A stretch of 64,000 bases of DNA from Gonapodya sp. JEL0774 (GCA_027604505.1 JADIIX010000035.1:62001-126000); one strand, 5' to 3'; shown: positions 1-10,959, counted from the stretch's first letter. Numbers and translations: made by a program. The notes: a model not told the origin generated them from the letters alone.

Positions 1-32
1 CACACACGTCACTCCTCGCTGCATACGCACCA

Positions 33-939
33 ATGTCCTCCTTTTCCAGCCCTAACCTCTGTCACTGGTGCTACAAGACATTCCCCAAGTCGGACTTGCT
101 CAAATTCGGTTTCAAGGCCGACTATGTGAGACTCTGTGGACCATGCAGAGCCGTCAAGTGGAGAGACGAGAAAAACAAAATGCAGAGGAAGCAAGAGGCA
201 GCGGCTGCAGCAGCAGCGATTGCTGCGGTAGTTGCTGTCGCCGAAGGAGACGTTATCGCATCCGCCACTTCTTCCACCACCTCGGCGACTGGTCAAGAGG
301 CGACTGCCACCGCAAGTACCGCAGCCCGCGTGAAGAAGGCTAAAGCAGGGCCTGATCCATACAACATCAATAAGCAAACTGCAAAGGAGCTCTATTGTCT
401 CAGTGAAGCCGATATGGCCCGGTTCGTGAGTAGCGCCAGAGTCACTTAGTGCGATACTAGAAAGAGACCTCTCATGTTCCTCCTTCACCGTACACCAGCC
501 CCATTGCACGACTTACCACGAATCGGGTCGATCGTACTACGAGCGGGTCTGGGTCGAGGTGAGCTGGGCGTGGGAAAACATGTGTAGCAATCACTAACTC
601 CGATCCTGTGGGTCTCAAAGTACCTCTACCGACGCAGCGAAATCCTTGAGTATGCGCGTACAAAGTGGGGAGGAGACGGAGGAATCGCGGTGGGTTACTG
701 TGCTGTCTCGAGTTGCTTATCGCTACCCATTCACCGCTTGTCATTTCTCGGCGCGGAACTCCATTTCACACCGACCCGGGCACGGTTCCAAACCATTCTT
801 CACCCAGGCTCGCTGCAGGGACCGCGCCTGTCGTCGTGGGGAGAGGATTCAAAGGAAGATGGATCGTGAGGTTGAACCGGCGGTGGAAGCAGAAGGAGAG
901 GAGGTGAGACCAGAAGACATGGAAGTGGTAGCTGTGTGA
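33..939 (+). CDS. CX2C zinc-finger protein with XPA-C-like segment
   Basis: Model join(33..425, 621..689, 808..939), 197 residues, all junctions phase 0 with GTGAGT and GTGGGT donors. The N-terminus has a four-cysteine cluster C10-x2-C13-x21-C35-x2-C38, a probable zinc site. An Ala-rich low-complexity stretch (about 60-100) follows. Then comes a segment around NINKQTAKELYCLSEADM leading across intron 1 into YLYRRSEILEYARTKWGG, which resembles the DNA-binding C-terminal part of XPA nucleotide-excision-repair proteins. The C-terminus is a charged KMDREVE-rich helix. XPA itself has CX2CX17CX2C, so this is at best a divergent relative; a DNA-binding role is inferred. The start is the first ATG, 33 nt from the window edge, so an upstream exon cannot be excluded. 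Confidence 0.6.
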
Positions 940-1459
940 GATCCGACTCTGGTGGTGGGCCAGGCGGATGTCTACGAGGTGGTTCCTATTTCATGATTCT
1001 CCTATCTGTGATTCGTCGCTATTTTACTATGAATGTCTAACTTTGCTACGTAAATGAATTGATTTCTGTTGTCTCGTCAAAAATTGCAAAAGAATCTTAG
1101 TTTCTGGCGAAAGGAAGTTAGAGTCACCGCATGGACTTGAAATCGCACATGCTTCCTGATAAAACAGAGCCATCGGATTTCGCAACCTAAGCCTGCCAGG
1201 ATTTGAAGCAGATGGCGAACCGCGATTGCATGTTTCTTCGGGGAATCTGTGCATGGTGGTGCGACCTCCCTGGAGCTGCCTGGAGTAATACCCTGATCAC
1301 TGTCAACCCTGTGATCATCTTTTTGTACCTTCAGTCAGGATCCGAATATACCTGTCCTACAAAGCAGATCAATACTCCAGAGCACTTGAGACGCAGACGA
1401 TATGCAATCTCAATCTGCGCCCCCGCGTAGGACTTCGATGCCCTCGGCACGTGTGTATT

Positions 1460-4108
1460 ATGGCACTAAATGTTGATACCGTCGATGATTCGCGGCATCG
1501 ATACTTGACGCCACTCAAACCAGATCCTCCTATCTTTCTTTCTGCTGGACCTACAGCCAATTCATCGGATTCCGCCGCGACAAAGATAGACTCCAAGCCT
1601 GAGTCCGATTATCTGCCTTGGTACGCTTTTAGATTACGCTCCGCGATTCTATTCATGGTTATACTCGAGTGAGTAGTCTCTCGTGTTGGAAATTACTGTC
1701 ATTCAGGTCGAATACCGATGTGCACTTTTGTCACAGAGTCAGCATCGTCGCCGTCACTCTTACCACTCTCAACTACATCTCCCAACGGAGCTCAAACGCT
1801 GATGCCATTGCACAGGGTACTTCTGGAATTGTAGCCCTTGCCACTCAACTCCAGAGGGGAGCAAGCAAGGAAATCAGGACGAGCATGGGTAAGCTTCCAT
1901 CACAAGAATGTGATCATCACCACTGGAATACCCAAAACCTATCAACCGCAGATTCATACCTCAAGAAACTCACCGTTTTGGCAAACAACACAGCCAACTT
2001 AGTCCACTACGGAGTGGTCGACGTGACGGATTACGAGTGCGTTCTTTATGTAACCTCCCCAAGCTAATGCAACTCATACGCATGCGACGAATCACCTTCG
2101 TATACCAGCACGTTGGTCCCCCTGATGAAAGCCAGCTACATTGGCGCAAACGTAACAGCTGTTGCCATCTTCTTTTGGATGAACTCAACTCTCGAATCAA
2201 TTGGTGTGGGCCCTGTAACCCCGGCGTTGTATGGCAATCTTTGTAAGGACTAAGATCTCGATCGCGCGCTTTGATTTTGCAGTCATCATTGATTGTGGTA
2301 TGGCACATTTTTTTGACATTGTCTGATTACAACCGACCAACTAGCCTACTATAACATCAGTGAGTCTGAATCAATTTACTGGCCCAACGTTCCCGGTCCT
2401 TATCTCCCTTTCATCACCTACCGCAGCTTACGATCCCTCCGTCCCCCTTTTTCAAGTGCAGTATTATGCCACGAACAAGACCTGTGCACGCTTCTGCCCG
2501 GTTGTCAGCACTAACGCCCGGCAGACGTCGTGGTTGTACAATACCACAACAGATTCTGCTACCACACTGCTTTCGACGGTGGGTGAAAAGCATTTTACTG
2601 TGGAGCGAAGAGGGTTGACCTCGATTCTTTATGACCTTGTTGACATGCCATGGCTCGTGTCAGTCGGCTGCCGCATTCAAAGCTTGGACTCGCCCATGGT
2701 ACGTCGACCGGCTTCCTCACGGTCAGATCTCTATCTCCCCTCCCTACACTGCGATATCTCGGGTACGTGCAGCGATCTCGCGCATTTGTTGCTTCTGGTG
2801 GTCGAGATCTGAGATTTTTCGGTGGTCAATACGAATAGCCTGGTAACCCACCACGAGTCTTTCAAGCGCTCGTGTTCTCCCTCTGGACAAAAAATGGCAC
2901 ATTTATCGGGGAGGGCCCCATCAACTACGGGACCCGGGATCTGTGTGGGGTGTTGGAAACTCTCAAGGCGTCGACAACCCCCAACTCGTTCTATTACATT
3001 ATGACACCCAAGGCCGAGGTGCTTGCAATGACGGGAGTTGGTGAGGACCAGACGGTGAGTGGGGCTTTGTATCTTCAGCTCCATGCGGTGGATGAGGCGT
3101 AACATCGTGAACTTCGCGAAGCCCCTCATGCATTTCTCCAATACAAGCGGCTGGCTGCTCAACACTATTTGGGACTACAGCGCTACAGATTTCCCCTTGC
3201 TCAACGTTTCCGCGGCGACCATCTATTCCTACTCGGGCAACAACCTTTCCAACAACTTTGCCGACGCTGAGTTCACCGTGGGAGACTACATGTTCCAGGT
3301 GACATCTTACACGTATGTCAACTACAAGTGGATCATCGTCAGCGGAGCTGTGAGTGGGCACTTTTGAGGGAGCGATCATTCCCTGATGTAAATGGGAAAC
3401 TTTGACTACTTTGGCACGCAGCCGTCGTCGGACTATCTTGGGGAGACTTTGGCACTTCAAACGAGTCTAGCCGATCGACTTTGGAATGTGCAGAAGATGA
3501 TCATTATCATTGGTGAGCCTGGCATCACGAGAAAGCTCTGCGTAGTGAAGTTGTTCATATTCTACCGGATTTCCAGCCGCGGTGATTGTCGTCACCATGA
3601 GCGCGATTTCTGTCATGTTTACGGAGCTCTTGATCTCGAAACCCCTGTCGTTTATTCTCGAGGTTATCGGAATGGGTACGTAACGTTGACTCGAGTGAGA
3701 ACATCTGAAGCGCCGTGGAGAAGCTCAACAAAATTCATTCTTCTCACTCTCAACTCAGCGTCACGGTTTGACTTTTCTGTCATTCGACAAGGGGAACTTC
3801 AGCAGAGAAAGTCGGTCATTGCAGAAGTCTACGTCCTTCAAGACAGGTTCATGTCGATGCTGCACACATTTGCCGACGCTCTACAGAGTGCGTGTTGATC
3901 GTACTCAAAGAGAAGGAGGAAGTCCGATTAACACATCGCTTTGTCGTGTCCTTCCATTCCGTCAGAAAACAAATCGCTGCTGGGAAAAGTAAAATCCTCG
4001 AGCTTCAATGGCGAATCGAGCAAGACCAAGGACGGAGCTTCCACGAGTGTGAACAAACCCGCCGGTACGCTTTTGCCGAAAGTGGAGGAATCGGCTGTGA
4101 TGGAATGA
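1460..4108 (+). CDS. Two-pass membrane sensor with large extracellular (dCache-like) domain
   Basis: Fourteen-exon model, 605 residues, every junction phase-consistent: join(1460..1668,1737..1888,1952..2036,2109..2242,2283..2297,2345..2359,2427..2698,2773..2821,2858..3054,3122..3349,3422..3512,3577..3675,3759..3887,3966..4108). TM1 is at about residues 58-80 (RLRSAILFMVILEVSIVAV). An approximately 400-residue extracytoplasmic region with many N-x-S/T sites (NNTAN, YNTTTDS, NNLSNN, LLNVSA) follows. TM2 is at about 478-500 (MIIIIAAVIVVTMSAISVMF). The roughly 100-residue cytoplasmic tail has a helical QQRKSVIAEVYVLQDRFMSMLHTF stretch and a polar end. Size and topology match Cache-type sensor proteins, but no kinase or cyclase domain is present. 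Ligand and partner are unknown. Two consecutive 15-nt exons and a 36-nt intron (2822-2857) are unusual. Confidence 0.72.
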
Positions 4109-4411
4109 GGTCTGTCGTATCGATTCGCGTGAGTTTAGAGAATGGCGATACCAGTTGAGGTGATTAGCCCTAGGCGTTCGTTGTGTTTCAGTGCAAGTAT
4201 ATGTGTGGTATAGTAGAATATAGTTAACACGAAGCACAAAGAGTTGGAGCCATCAGTGTTCATGAATATTAGTGCCAGTTATGTTTGTCCGACTGCGTTT
4301 TCAACCAGGGCACGCCAATCAACGATGGAATCTCTTCGGTTCTCAATAGTCGCCTTTCGAACTAGGAATAATTTTTATGCCGTTTGGAAGAAAATTGAGA
4401 ACGTGGCAACA

Positions 4412-4464
4412 TTTCACATCTGAAATTTGTGAGGTCTGAGAACCCTTAATCTTCAGATGTGAAA
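4412..4464. repeat. 13-bp perfect inverted repeat, 27-nt loop
   Basis: The arm TTTCACATCTGAA (4412-4424) is the exact reverse complement of TTCAGATGTGAAA (4452-4464). It lies about 300 nt after the sensor gene stop. It could form a hairpin in the transcript 3' end or mark a small transposable element remnant; no target-site duplication was noticed. Confidence 0.7.
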
Positions 4465-4516
4465 CCGTCTTCCGGTCGTCGCTACAGGCGATATATGGCT
4501 CAATTTCCGACTTACA

Positions 4517-4795
4517 TCACTCAAACAAAGTAGAAAGCATCGCTTTGAGGTGCTCAAGGAGCTCATAAGTGGTCGGAAACTTGAGCTCTCGCGTCACGCG
4601 ACCGCACCGCCAGTCGTTCAAAGCCTGATCGGACCCGCTCTGCTTTATCAGGAGCTTTATATTACAACTACGTACCCAGCCCAGATACCTCCCATACACT
4701 CCTTCGAAGTCCGCGCTCGTAAAGCGTCCGCCCTGAGTTGTCAGCCGCGAGACATTCGATCTCCGCGAATCGTACGCCTCGGCACCCTTTTCCAT
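4517..4795 (-). CDS. Possible small ORF, unknown function
   Basis: A 92-residue open frame starts with ATG at 4795 (MEKGAEAYDSRRSNVSRL...) and ends MLSTLFE*. A good donor (GTACGT after YLGW) and a possible acceptor (CTCAAG) inside it make a spliced shorter product equally possible, both in frame. A TATATAAAA motif lies about 140 nt upstream. Residue composition is plausible but no family is recognised; this may be noise. Confidence 0.28.
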   Translation of the reverse strand: MEKGAEAYDSRRSNVSRLTTQGGRFTSADFEGVYGRYLGWVRSCNIKLLIKQSGSDQALNDWRCGRVTRELKFPTTYELLEHLKAMLSTLFE

Positions 4796-4936
4796 CGCTC
4801 GTATTTCAGTGTGTCTCCAACCAACCGTATATGTGTGCTTCGCCTTCCTCGTGCCGATCGTCCGAGACAGGGTGTATGGACGTGGACGAGCGCAAGTGAT
4901 AGTTTCGGCGTCACCGAGTGAAACACGAGCACCTTC

Positions 4937-4945
4937 TTTTATATA
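4937..4945 (-). promoter_or_regulatory. TATA-like motif
   Basis: On the minus strand this reads TATATAAAA, the best TATA-box match in this intergenic region. It faces the candidate small ORF at 4517-4795. The approximately 140-nt spacing to that ATG is acceptable but proves nothing. Confidence 0.3.
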
Positions 4946-5313
4946 GTTGGCCTCATTAGTTGTGGTTGACCGTATTGATAAGTTCCGAGCAAAGAACTGT
5001 CCTCGTTCACTGTGATGTAACCGACGAAACCGATCGCGTTGTACTAGTATAACAACAGAAATTCATTTCACCAGACATTACGTGGCGTACAACAGCGTAA
5101 AAAATTTTCCAAAGACGACTGGCTGTCGCATGTTACCCAGCGCAGCCCGGTTGAACCAGCCGAAACCCCGAAAAGAACACAAAATAAGGAAAACAGCGTC
5201 ACAATCGCCACCAAAGACCCGTCCCTATACGTCTCCGTGGTCCCCAACCCCACCCCACACGCCCCACTCCCGTCTGCCCCGTCTCTCCCTCTTTCCCATC
5301 ACATTGATGCCTT

Positions 5314-6646
5314 TCACGCGCCTACGGTACCCATGGTAACGGGCGCCTGAGCCGCGGCTGCGGCCTTCCTGTGGTTGAGGAATCGGAGGGCGAGAGTGGC
5401 CCAGAAAGAGAACCACACAAAGAAGCCAAAGGCCGCAGCGGCGGTCCAGGAACCGCAGTTGATGACGACGTTCAGGTAGTCCTAGTGTGTTGGTGAGTGC
5501 GGGGAGTGGGAGTGTGACGGTTGAGGCGGGAGTGTGGGGTGGAGGGGTTTCAAGGTCAATCGGGTGATGGGGAAGTCTACAAGGTAGCCACTCACATTGC
5601 ACAGAGTGGAGACCGAGGCTGCAGATCCAGCGGCGGAGATCCATTCGATCCAGGCGATGCCTGAATGACGTGGCGACAAGATGAAAAGTGCGAGATCAGC
5701 ACAACAGACTCAGTAGGTGGGACATCGTTCGATGTGACACCTCCAACCCCCCACTCACAATCGTAGACGATGGGGACCAAATAGAAATACATTCTGCGTT
5801 GGTGCTGGGGGAACGCGTTGTAGATTTTGTTTTGGTAGGCGCCAAAGAGGTTGAACATGATGATGTGGACTGGGAGGGTAGATATTAATCCGAGGTGAGC
5901 CGGGAGAAGACAGGTGGATGATTTACAGAATTGGGGGTGTGATGAACTTACCAGAAACGAGGAGTGAAGTGATCATGCTGGTGAGAAAGGGGGAAAAGGT
6001 GATGACGACGGAGGTGAGGGAGTGCTAATGATACGAGATGGGATCCCGGAGTAAACTCACGTCCACCTGCGAAGAGAGAACCGAGATTTTATTAGAAATG
6101 AGAAATGTAAAGGATTCGAACCAAGAAAGAAAAAAAAATTAGTTTCACGAGAGGCAACTCACCAGAACCATCCGTACGATCCGTAGTAGGTCAGCCAGCG
6201 ATTTGAGGCCGCAGCGGCACCTATGGAGAGTGGAAGCGGTATTCGGGAAGTGGAGATTCGAGTGAGCTCAGTCGAAAATAAAGTTGAGTAACAATCGACA
6301 CGCTAATTGACTCACAAAGGCAAATGAAATTGATGAACATGAGCACAAACTGAATGACCCGGACCAGAACCAATCTGTCACTCGTGATAACCTGAGTCTG
6401 CATCTTCCATGTGTTGTCCTTAATAGGAGTGAATTCGACTGCCGGGTTGAGTATGTTGTACTGAGGTTGGACCTGCTGGACAATGACGGCGGGAGCCTTG
6501 GGATCCACGGCAGGAGGAACATAGTACTGAGCGGGCTGGTTGGGAGGCGGGGCATAGTACTGTTGCGGGGGTTGGCCAGCAGGCATGGAGGGGAGCGCCG
6601 GAGCGGAAGGAGCGGGGAGCGGGGCGTTGTTGGTAGGAGCAGCCAT
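5314..6646 (-). CDS. Four-TM MARVEL-like membrane protein (intact copy)
   Basis: Model complement(join(5314..5481,5596..5660,5759..5869,5952..5977,6061..6066,6163..6220,6316..6646)), 254 residues, all phases consistent. An approximately 85-residue Pro/Ala/Gln-rich cytosolic N-terminus (QYYAPPPNQPAQYYVPP) precedes four hydrophobic segments: VLVRVIQFVLMFINFICLC, TMITSLLVSVHIIMFNLFG, YFYLVPIVYDCIAWIEWISAAG and AAAFGFFVWFSFWATLALRFL. The C-terminus is short and Ala-rich. This layout fits MARVEL/tetraspan fungal membrane proteins involved in membrane organisation; the family call is by topology only. Exon 3 is only six bases (GTGGAC, 6061-6066), flanked by proper splice sites and conserved in the neighbouring paralogue. 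The ATG at 6646 starts the only frame joining the Pro-rich tail to TM1. Confidence 0.68.
6061..6066 (-). other. Six-nucleotide micro-exon
   Basis: GTGGAC on the minus strand is preceded by TTCGCAG and followed by GTGAGT. It adds W plus two bases of a Thr codon (reading ..W-W-T..) and keeps the phase between the flanking exons. The same six bases with the same flanks and phase occur in the paralogue at 8464-8469. Confidence 0.8.
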
Positions 6647-7702
6647 TTGATTCAGAAGGTCTGGAAGCTTTTGAGCGGGTTTACTGGTGTTTTGAGTTTT
6701 GGGCGAGAAAACGAATTTCGAATTGGAATGGGAAAGAAAGAAAGAATTCTCCACGTTTTTATCCGCAACCTGAAGGGATCAAGGGCCAGCTGCGTGTTTC
6801 GGCACCGCCATCCCGGTGAGGAAGAGGCACCAGGACTAAGCCAGCCCAGCGACAATGGTTACGCCGAGTGCGTGAATTCGACAATTTCAACAGGCACTGT
6901 TTAGTCAAATTAACTGAATTTCTTTTTCAAAATTCCTTCTAGTAGTGCGGTGCCAAACCGGCTGACCGCCAGACGGGAAATCAACTTTCCAAACCAAGCA
7001 GCCCGCCATTCCAGCCCGCAAAGACGGCTGGGACAGAAAATACGTGCATTTTCCGACGAGTGATTGTGCTGGTCTTTTGTAAAACAGTAGTTCCAGGTAA
7101 AGATTTTCCATTGCATTACGACATTGTTTACTTTTGCTTAGGCCTTTTTGCTTCGGGTTCCCACCACCCGTTCCAGAACGCCACGCCGCTCATCACCTCC
7201 CACGTCACACGTGCACAGCCAAATGTGCAGATTTCAGTAGAGTGGATTTAATGATACAACGCACAATATTGCTCCTGGATACACAAATCTGAATGCTGTT
7301 GGATAACTAACCTTCGTCCAGGCCCGGTATTCACCTAAATGTTGGAAAAGGTTCTGTGTTGGTATTTTACCGAAATGGAAACCCTATTGAAAAAAAAATA
7401 TAATAGCAGCGCTTCCGCAACCCCGTTTTGCCGGACGTTTCGCCCATCAGTCGTTCCCCCAAATCGGTGGGGTGTCGAGGAAACGAAGAGAAGGCTGTCA
7501 TGAAACCAGATACTTATTATCAGATGAGCAAGCAGTAAGAACAGTACACTAAAACCATTCTATCTCTATTTATTCCTGACGCTGTTCCCCAACCACTTGT
7601 CCACCCCTCGGCATCCACGGTCCACCCCCACCTCCTCCATTTCCACGAACTCCTACCTCTCCCATCCTGCTCCCATCCCCCATCCCTCCATCCCTCCACC
7701 TT
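6647..7702. other. Intergenic region between MARVEL-like paralogues
   Basis: About 1.05 kb with no supported gene. It must hold the promoter of the minus-strand gene at 5314-6646. The stretch 7560-7700 is pyrimidine-rich (repeated CATCCCTCCATCCCTCCA-type motifs), just past the stop of the second copy. No repeats or RNA genes were recognised. Confidence 0.5.
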
Positions 7703-9044
7703 TCAAGCATTGACTGCTGCCGCTAGAACCACGGGCACCGCGATCGCCGCGATCGCGGCTCTTCGGTAATTGATGTAGCGGAGACATATGGTGAACGAAA
7801 AGCTGAACCACACAAAGAACCCGAGGGCCGCCCCGGCAGTCCAGGCGGTGCAGCTTCCGTCGAAGGAGTAGGTCTTGTGGGTGGGTGGTGGTGCGGAGGG
7901 GGTCGCGGTGACAGACGTTTAATTTTAGGTTCAGCCAACGCGGTCATGGATGATGAATTGCTCAGCGGAGTAGAACTCTGAAACTCACGTAGCACACGGT
8001 CGACACGTTTGTTGCAGCCTCTGCAGCGCCGAGCCATTGCAGCCACATGATGACTGTTGATACGTACGTGTACGTGGGGATGTCAGTGTCGGACCTTATC
8101 CGCGACAGCAACCCAAAAACGCCGTTCAAATCCGGACCGTCTTCTCACCGTCGTAAACAATCGGAAAATAGAAAAAGTACACGATGGGGAACGTGGAGAA
8201 GATCATGTTTTGGTACGCGCCAAACAGGTTGAACATGAGGATGTGGACTGGTGGGACACCGAATTGGGTGGGAAATCAGCGTTCCGCGCAGTGAGTGTCA
8301 CGGTGTGAACGTATCACGGAGTGCCATTCACACTTACCGGTGATGAGGAGAGAACTGCCGACGGTGTTATCATGCGGAGGGGACAAGTGGTTCCGATTCG
8401 AGGAGAAGTCAGAACTGCGAAATCGATCTTTTTGGGGCAAAAACAACTTGTACAAGAACTCACGTCCACCTACGAGAGAGTAGAGCCGTTCACAGGACGT
8501 CAAAAACGTGGAAACGGAGTTGATCACTCGATACACAACTCACCAGCACCACCCGTACGCTCCGTAATAGGAAAGCCAGCTGTTGGCGCCGGTCGCGATA
8601 CCTGCGGACAATCAGAAACATAGTGAATCAGTAATCAATTCTTTTCGCGGTCATGGAGGGCGCACCACAAGCTCAAATGGGGGTACTTCCGCGAGAACGG
8701 TCGAGTCCAACTCACCGAGACAAACGAGGGTGCTCAGCACCAAGAGAAATTGAGTGAATCGTGCCTAAACCATGGGATCGCTCAGTATCATCTCGGTCTG
8801 CAGAGCCCACGTGAAGTCGTCGATAGACGTGACGTCGACGTTGTTGTAACGCGTCCGGTCGGCTGGCTTTTCATCCGCAGTATCCACGGGGGGGCAGAAT
8901 GTATTGCTGGGCTTGCTGGTCCATGGGGGGTGCAGAATGCTGCTCGTGGTGGTGCCCAGGTGCCGGCACCGCTGTGCCATTGGGAAGCTGGGGAGAGGAT
9001 TTTGCGGCGGCCTCAGGGATGTTGTTGCTAGCAGGAGTGGACAT
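7703..9044 (-). pseudogene. MARVEL-like paralogue with frameshift and premature stop
   Basis: The same seven-exon structure as the gene at 5314-6646: complement(join(7703..7873,7989..8053,8149..8247,8338..8354,8464..8469,8544..8601,8716..9044)). Exons 2, 3 and 6 have identical lengths (58, 6, 65 nt) and all splice sites look functional. Shared motifs include SYYGAYGWCW, FNLFGAYQN, FPIVYD and FFVWFSF. Two lesions sit in exon 1. A run of seven C on the coding strand (about 8888-8894) shifts the frame by one base relative to the paralogue, and an in-frame TAG (about 8764-8766) falls just before TM1. Exon 1 is 329 nt where 328 would preserve phase. If the bases are right the copy cannot make a TM protein; the C-run could be a sequencing error but the TAG is independent. 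Confidence 0.72.
8464..8469 (-). other. Six-nucleotide micro-exon in the paralogue
   Basis: GTGGAC between CTCGTAG and GTGAGT, in the same phase and exon order as at 6061-6066. The flanking introns differ in sequence and length, so the match is not simply recent identity. Confidence 0.75.
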
Positions 9045-9653
9045 CTGGCGAGGTTTTTTCTTTTGAATTTCTTGAAAATGTCGTTGGGTCTTGGATTGTG
9101 TATCGTGACTTAAAAGCTGAAGAAGTTCTTGGATATATTATGTATTGATGATATGTAGCCTGGACTCACTTGCATATGACACCCACTCAGCACTGCATCA
9201 GGTACAAATAGAGGAGGTCACATCCGATTGCGTATGATGAAAAATGAGAAGCTGTGGATAGTAGGGATCCGACAATCTTCAAATCAAATCCAATCTGCCG
9301 CTTCCAGATTTCACGGATGGAACTTGATCCCTTGATATGAGTACCTTCATGACAGGCCCCAAGAAACTCATCATTATTAGTGATTGGCCATAATGCATAA
9401 TGGACTGGGACCAGAACAGTCATGGACGGAAACGTTCCCAATCACGTGCCGTGGGGCATCGCTGTTGTTCCCGAGATAATAATATGACCTGGGATGAAGG
9501 CTCCCTCTCACTATCCTCATTCTTCATTTGCTATTTCGACGAACGATCAAATTGTGACACTCATCAATGGTGGACATAACACATTGTGAAATTTTAGGGT
9601 TGATTGCTTTCGGCTTCACAATAATGACTGCAGCATGACCCACGGTGAATGAT
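9045..9653. other. Divergent intergenic region
   Basis: About 600 nt separating the minus-strand paralogue from the plus-strand coiled-coil gene; presumably both promoters. No gene, repeat or RNA recognised. Confidence 0.45.
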
Positions 9654-10664
9654 ATGCGAACAGAAACTCAAATCAAACTTGCCACGCTGGAATCTCAATC
9701 TTTGGAAACTTCATCAACGTACGGACTCGAATCAGACTCGGAATCATCGATTCGAGCGAGCATCGACATTCGTCCCGGATACGCAGACCGTCGCAATCTG
9801 AAAATGGACATCGCTTTTTCCGGACCCGATACTTTGGAACCACGGCCGGCATCCAGCCTCAGCACTGCTTCGCGACCTCCGATCCGCTCACCTGTGACCG
9901 AGCGAGTGCCGGAAACCGGTCCCAGAGTGGTTCAACGGACCGCGACCTCGCCCCCCCGAACACAGCCCCGTCTTCGAAACTTTACCCCCGGGTCCTTGTT
10001 TGGTCACAAAAAGAGCGAAACCACAGATGGGAACGATCTGCGAGGGCGTGGGGTGGCGCCTGTCCGCGTGTCGACCGGTCCTCCGTTTGATACCATTGGG
10101 AAGCCCACTGTGAACTTCTTTCAACACGCCATCGCCTCTTTCAACACTCAACCCCAACCCGACCAGAGCAAACCATCTCTGTTGACCAGCATCACTCGTC
10201 GGCTCTCCGGGTCTCGTAAGAAGTCCCACCAAGGTATCCAAAGAGACGATTCCCTCTCCACTCTCATCGCCACCTCCCCTACCTCCCCCACTTCCCCAAC
10301 CGATCAATCCCGTGAGATTGAAGACCTTCGTGCTCGTATCGCTGAGCTCGAGCACTCTCTTGCTGCCGAGCGTGTTCGTTCCGAGGACATGTCGACTCGT
10401 CTTGAGGCTGCTCTTTCCGAAGCTTCGGAGAGCAAACGTGCGGTATCGAACGTGGAGAAAATTGCCAGAGCCCGCAAGACACATGCGATGGAACTGGAGC
10501 ACGAACTGCGTGTTGCTCTCTCAGTGGCGGGGACTCTCGAAAGGCAGCTGCTCCTCTACGTCAATGGCATCAGTCCGAACGTAGCGCAACTGGAGGCTGA
10601 ATTGAAACTGTCGCTTCAACAGGAGGTGGCTTTGGAGGCGTCCATTGATTCATGCTGTTCATGA
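9654..10664 (+). CDS. Intronless coiled-coil protein, Ser/Thr/Pro-rich N-terminus
   Basis: A single 336-residue frame starting at ATG 9654 (MRTETQIKLATLESQ). Residues 1-210 are low-complexity, rich in S, T, P and R, ending in an SPTSPTSPT repeat. Residues about 215-325 form a long heptad-patterned coiled coil (EIEDLRARIAELEHSLAAER and on). It lacks introns, unlike all neighbours, and ends abruptly after SIDSCCS; the next 100 nt stay open in another frame, so a 3' frameshift or unrecognised intron is possible. It is convergent with the villidin-like gene, 295 nt apart. No family recognised; a structural or scaffold role is a guess from the coiled coil. Confidence 0.6.
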   Translation: MRTETQIKLATLESQSLETSSTYGLESDSESSIRASIDIRPGYADRRNLKMDIAFSGPDTLEPRPASSLSTASRPPIRSPVTERVPETGPRVVQRTATSPPRTQPRLRNFTPGSLFGHKKSETTDGNDLRGRGVAPVRVSTGPPFDTIGKPTVNFFQHAIASFNTQPQPDQSKPSLLTSITRRLSGSRKKSHQGIQRDDSLSTLIATSPTSPTSPTDQSREIEDLRARIAELEHSLAAERVRSEDMSTRLEAALSEASESKRAVSNVEKIARARKTHAMELEHELRVALSVAGTLERQLLLYVNGISPNVAQLEAELKLSLQQEVALEASIDSCCS

Positions 10665-10959
10665 GGAGTTCGTCCTGTGGAGCGCTTGGTGAAGTCGAAC
10701 TTGTTGGAGCGAGGTGGTCGTCAAGGGCGATGACAGTTTTGCCAGTAGCTTCTAGGCTCTTGCAGTTTGTATGTTTATGCAAAGGGGGGATGCTGAGGAT
10801 GAACCTGACACTTATCTGGAGACATGTTTAAAATATGTTTATTAGCACGCACTGGGCCGTCAGTTTTTGTGATTACTGTGAGATCTCAATTCAGCTCATC
10901 TTGTCTGAGAATCGGTGGATTATAATACTGGATGTCAAACCAACGCCAATGTTACTACT

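Larger units (their letters stand above)
4109..5313. other. Intergenic stretch with a perfect inverted repeat and a possible small gene
   Basis: No recognisable family is encoded here. A perfect 13-bp inverted repeat lies at 4412-4424 and 4452-4464, listed separately. A minus-strand ORF at 4517-4795 downstream of a TATA-like motif is also listed separately. The rest shows no conserved coding pattern. Confidence 0.5.

Noticed and set aside
2360-2426. Reading 2360-2426 of the sensor as coding (SESESIYWPNVPGPYLPF...)
   Set aside because: It looks protein-like but then hits a stop; treating it as a GTGAGT...CCGCAG intron joins both sides in phase to a long conserved-looking frame.
8716-9044. Intron hypothesis (GTGGAT donor to TTTAG acceptor) that would remove both lesions of the MARVEL paralogue
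   Set aside because: The removed segment (VTSIDDFTWALQTE...) aligns with coding sequence of the intact copy, and the resulting phase does not match the downstream TM frame.
9888-10502. 204-codon minus ORF
   Set aside because: Antisense to the coiled-coil gene; no family resemblance.
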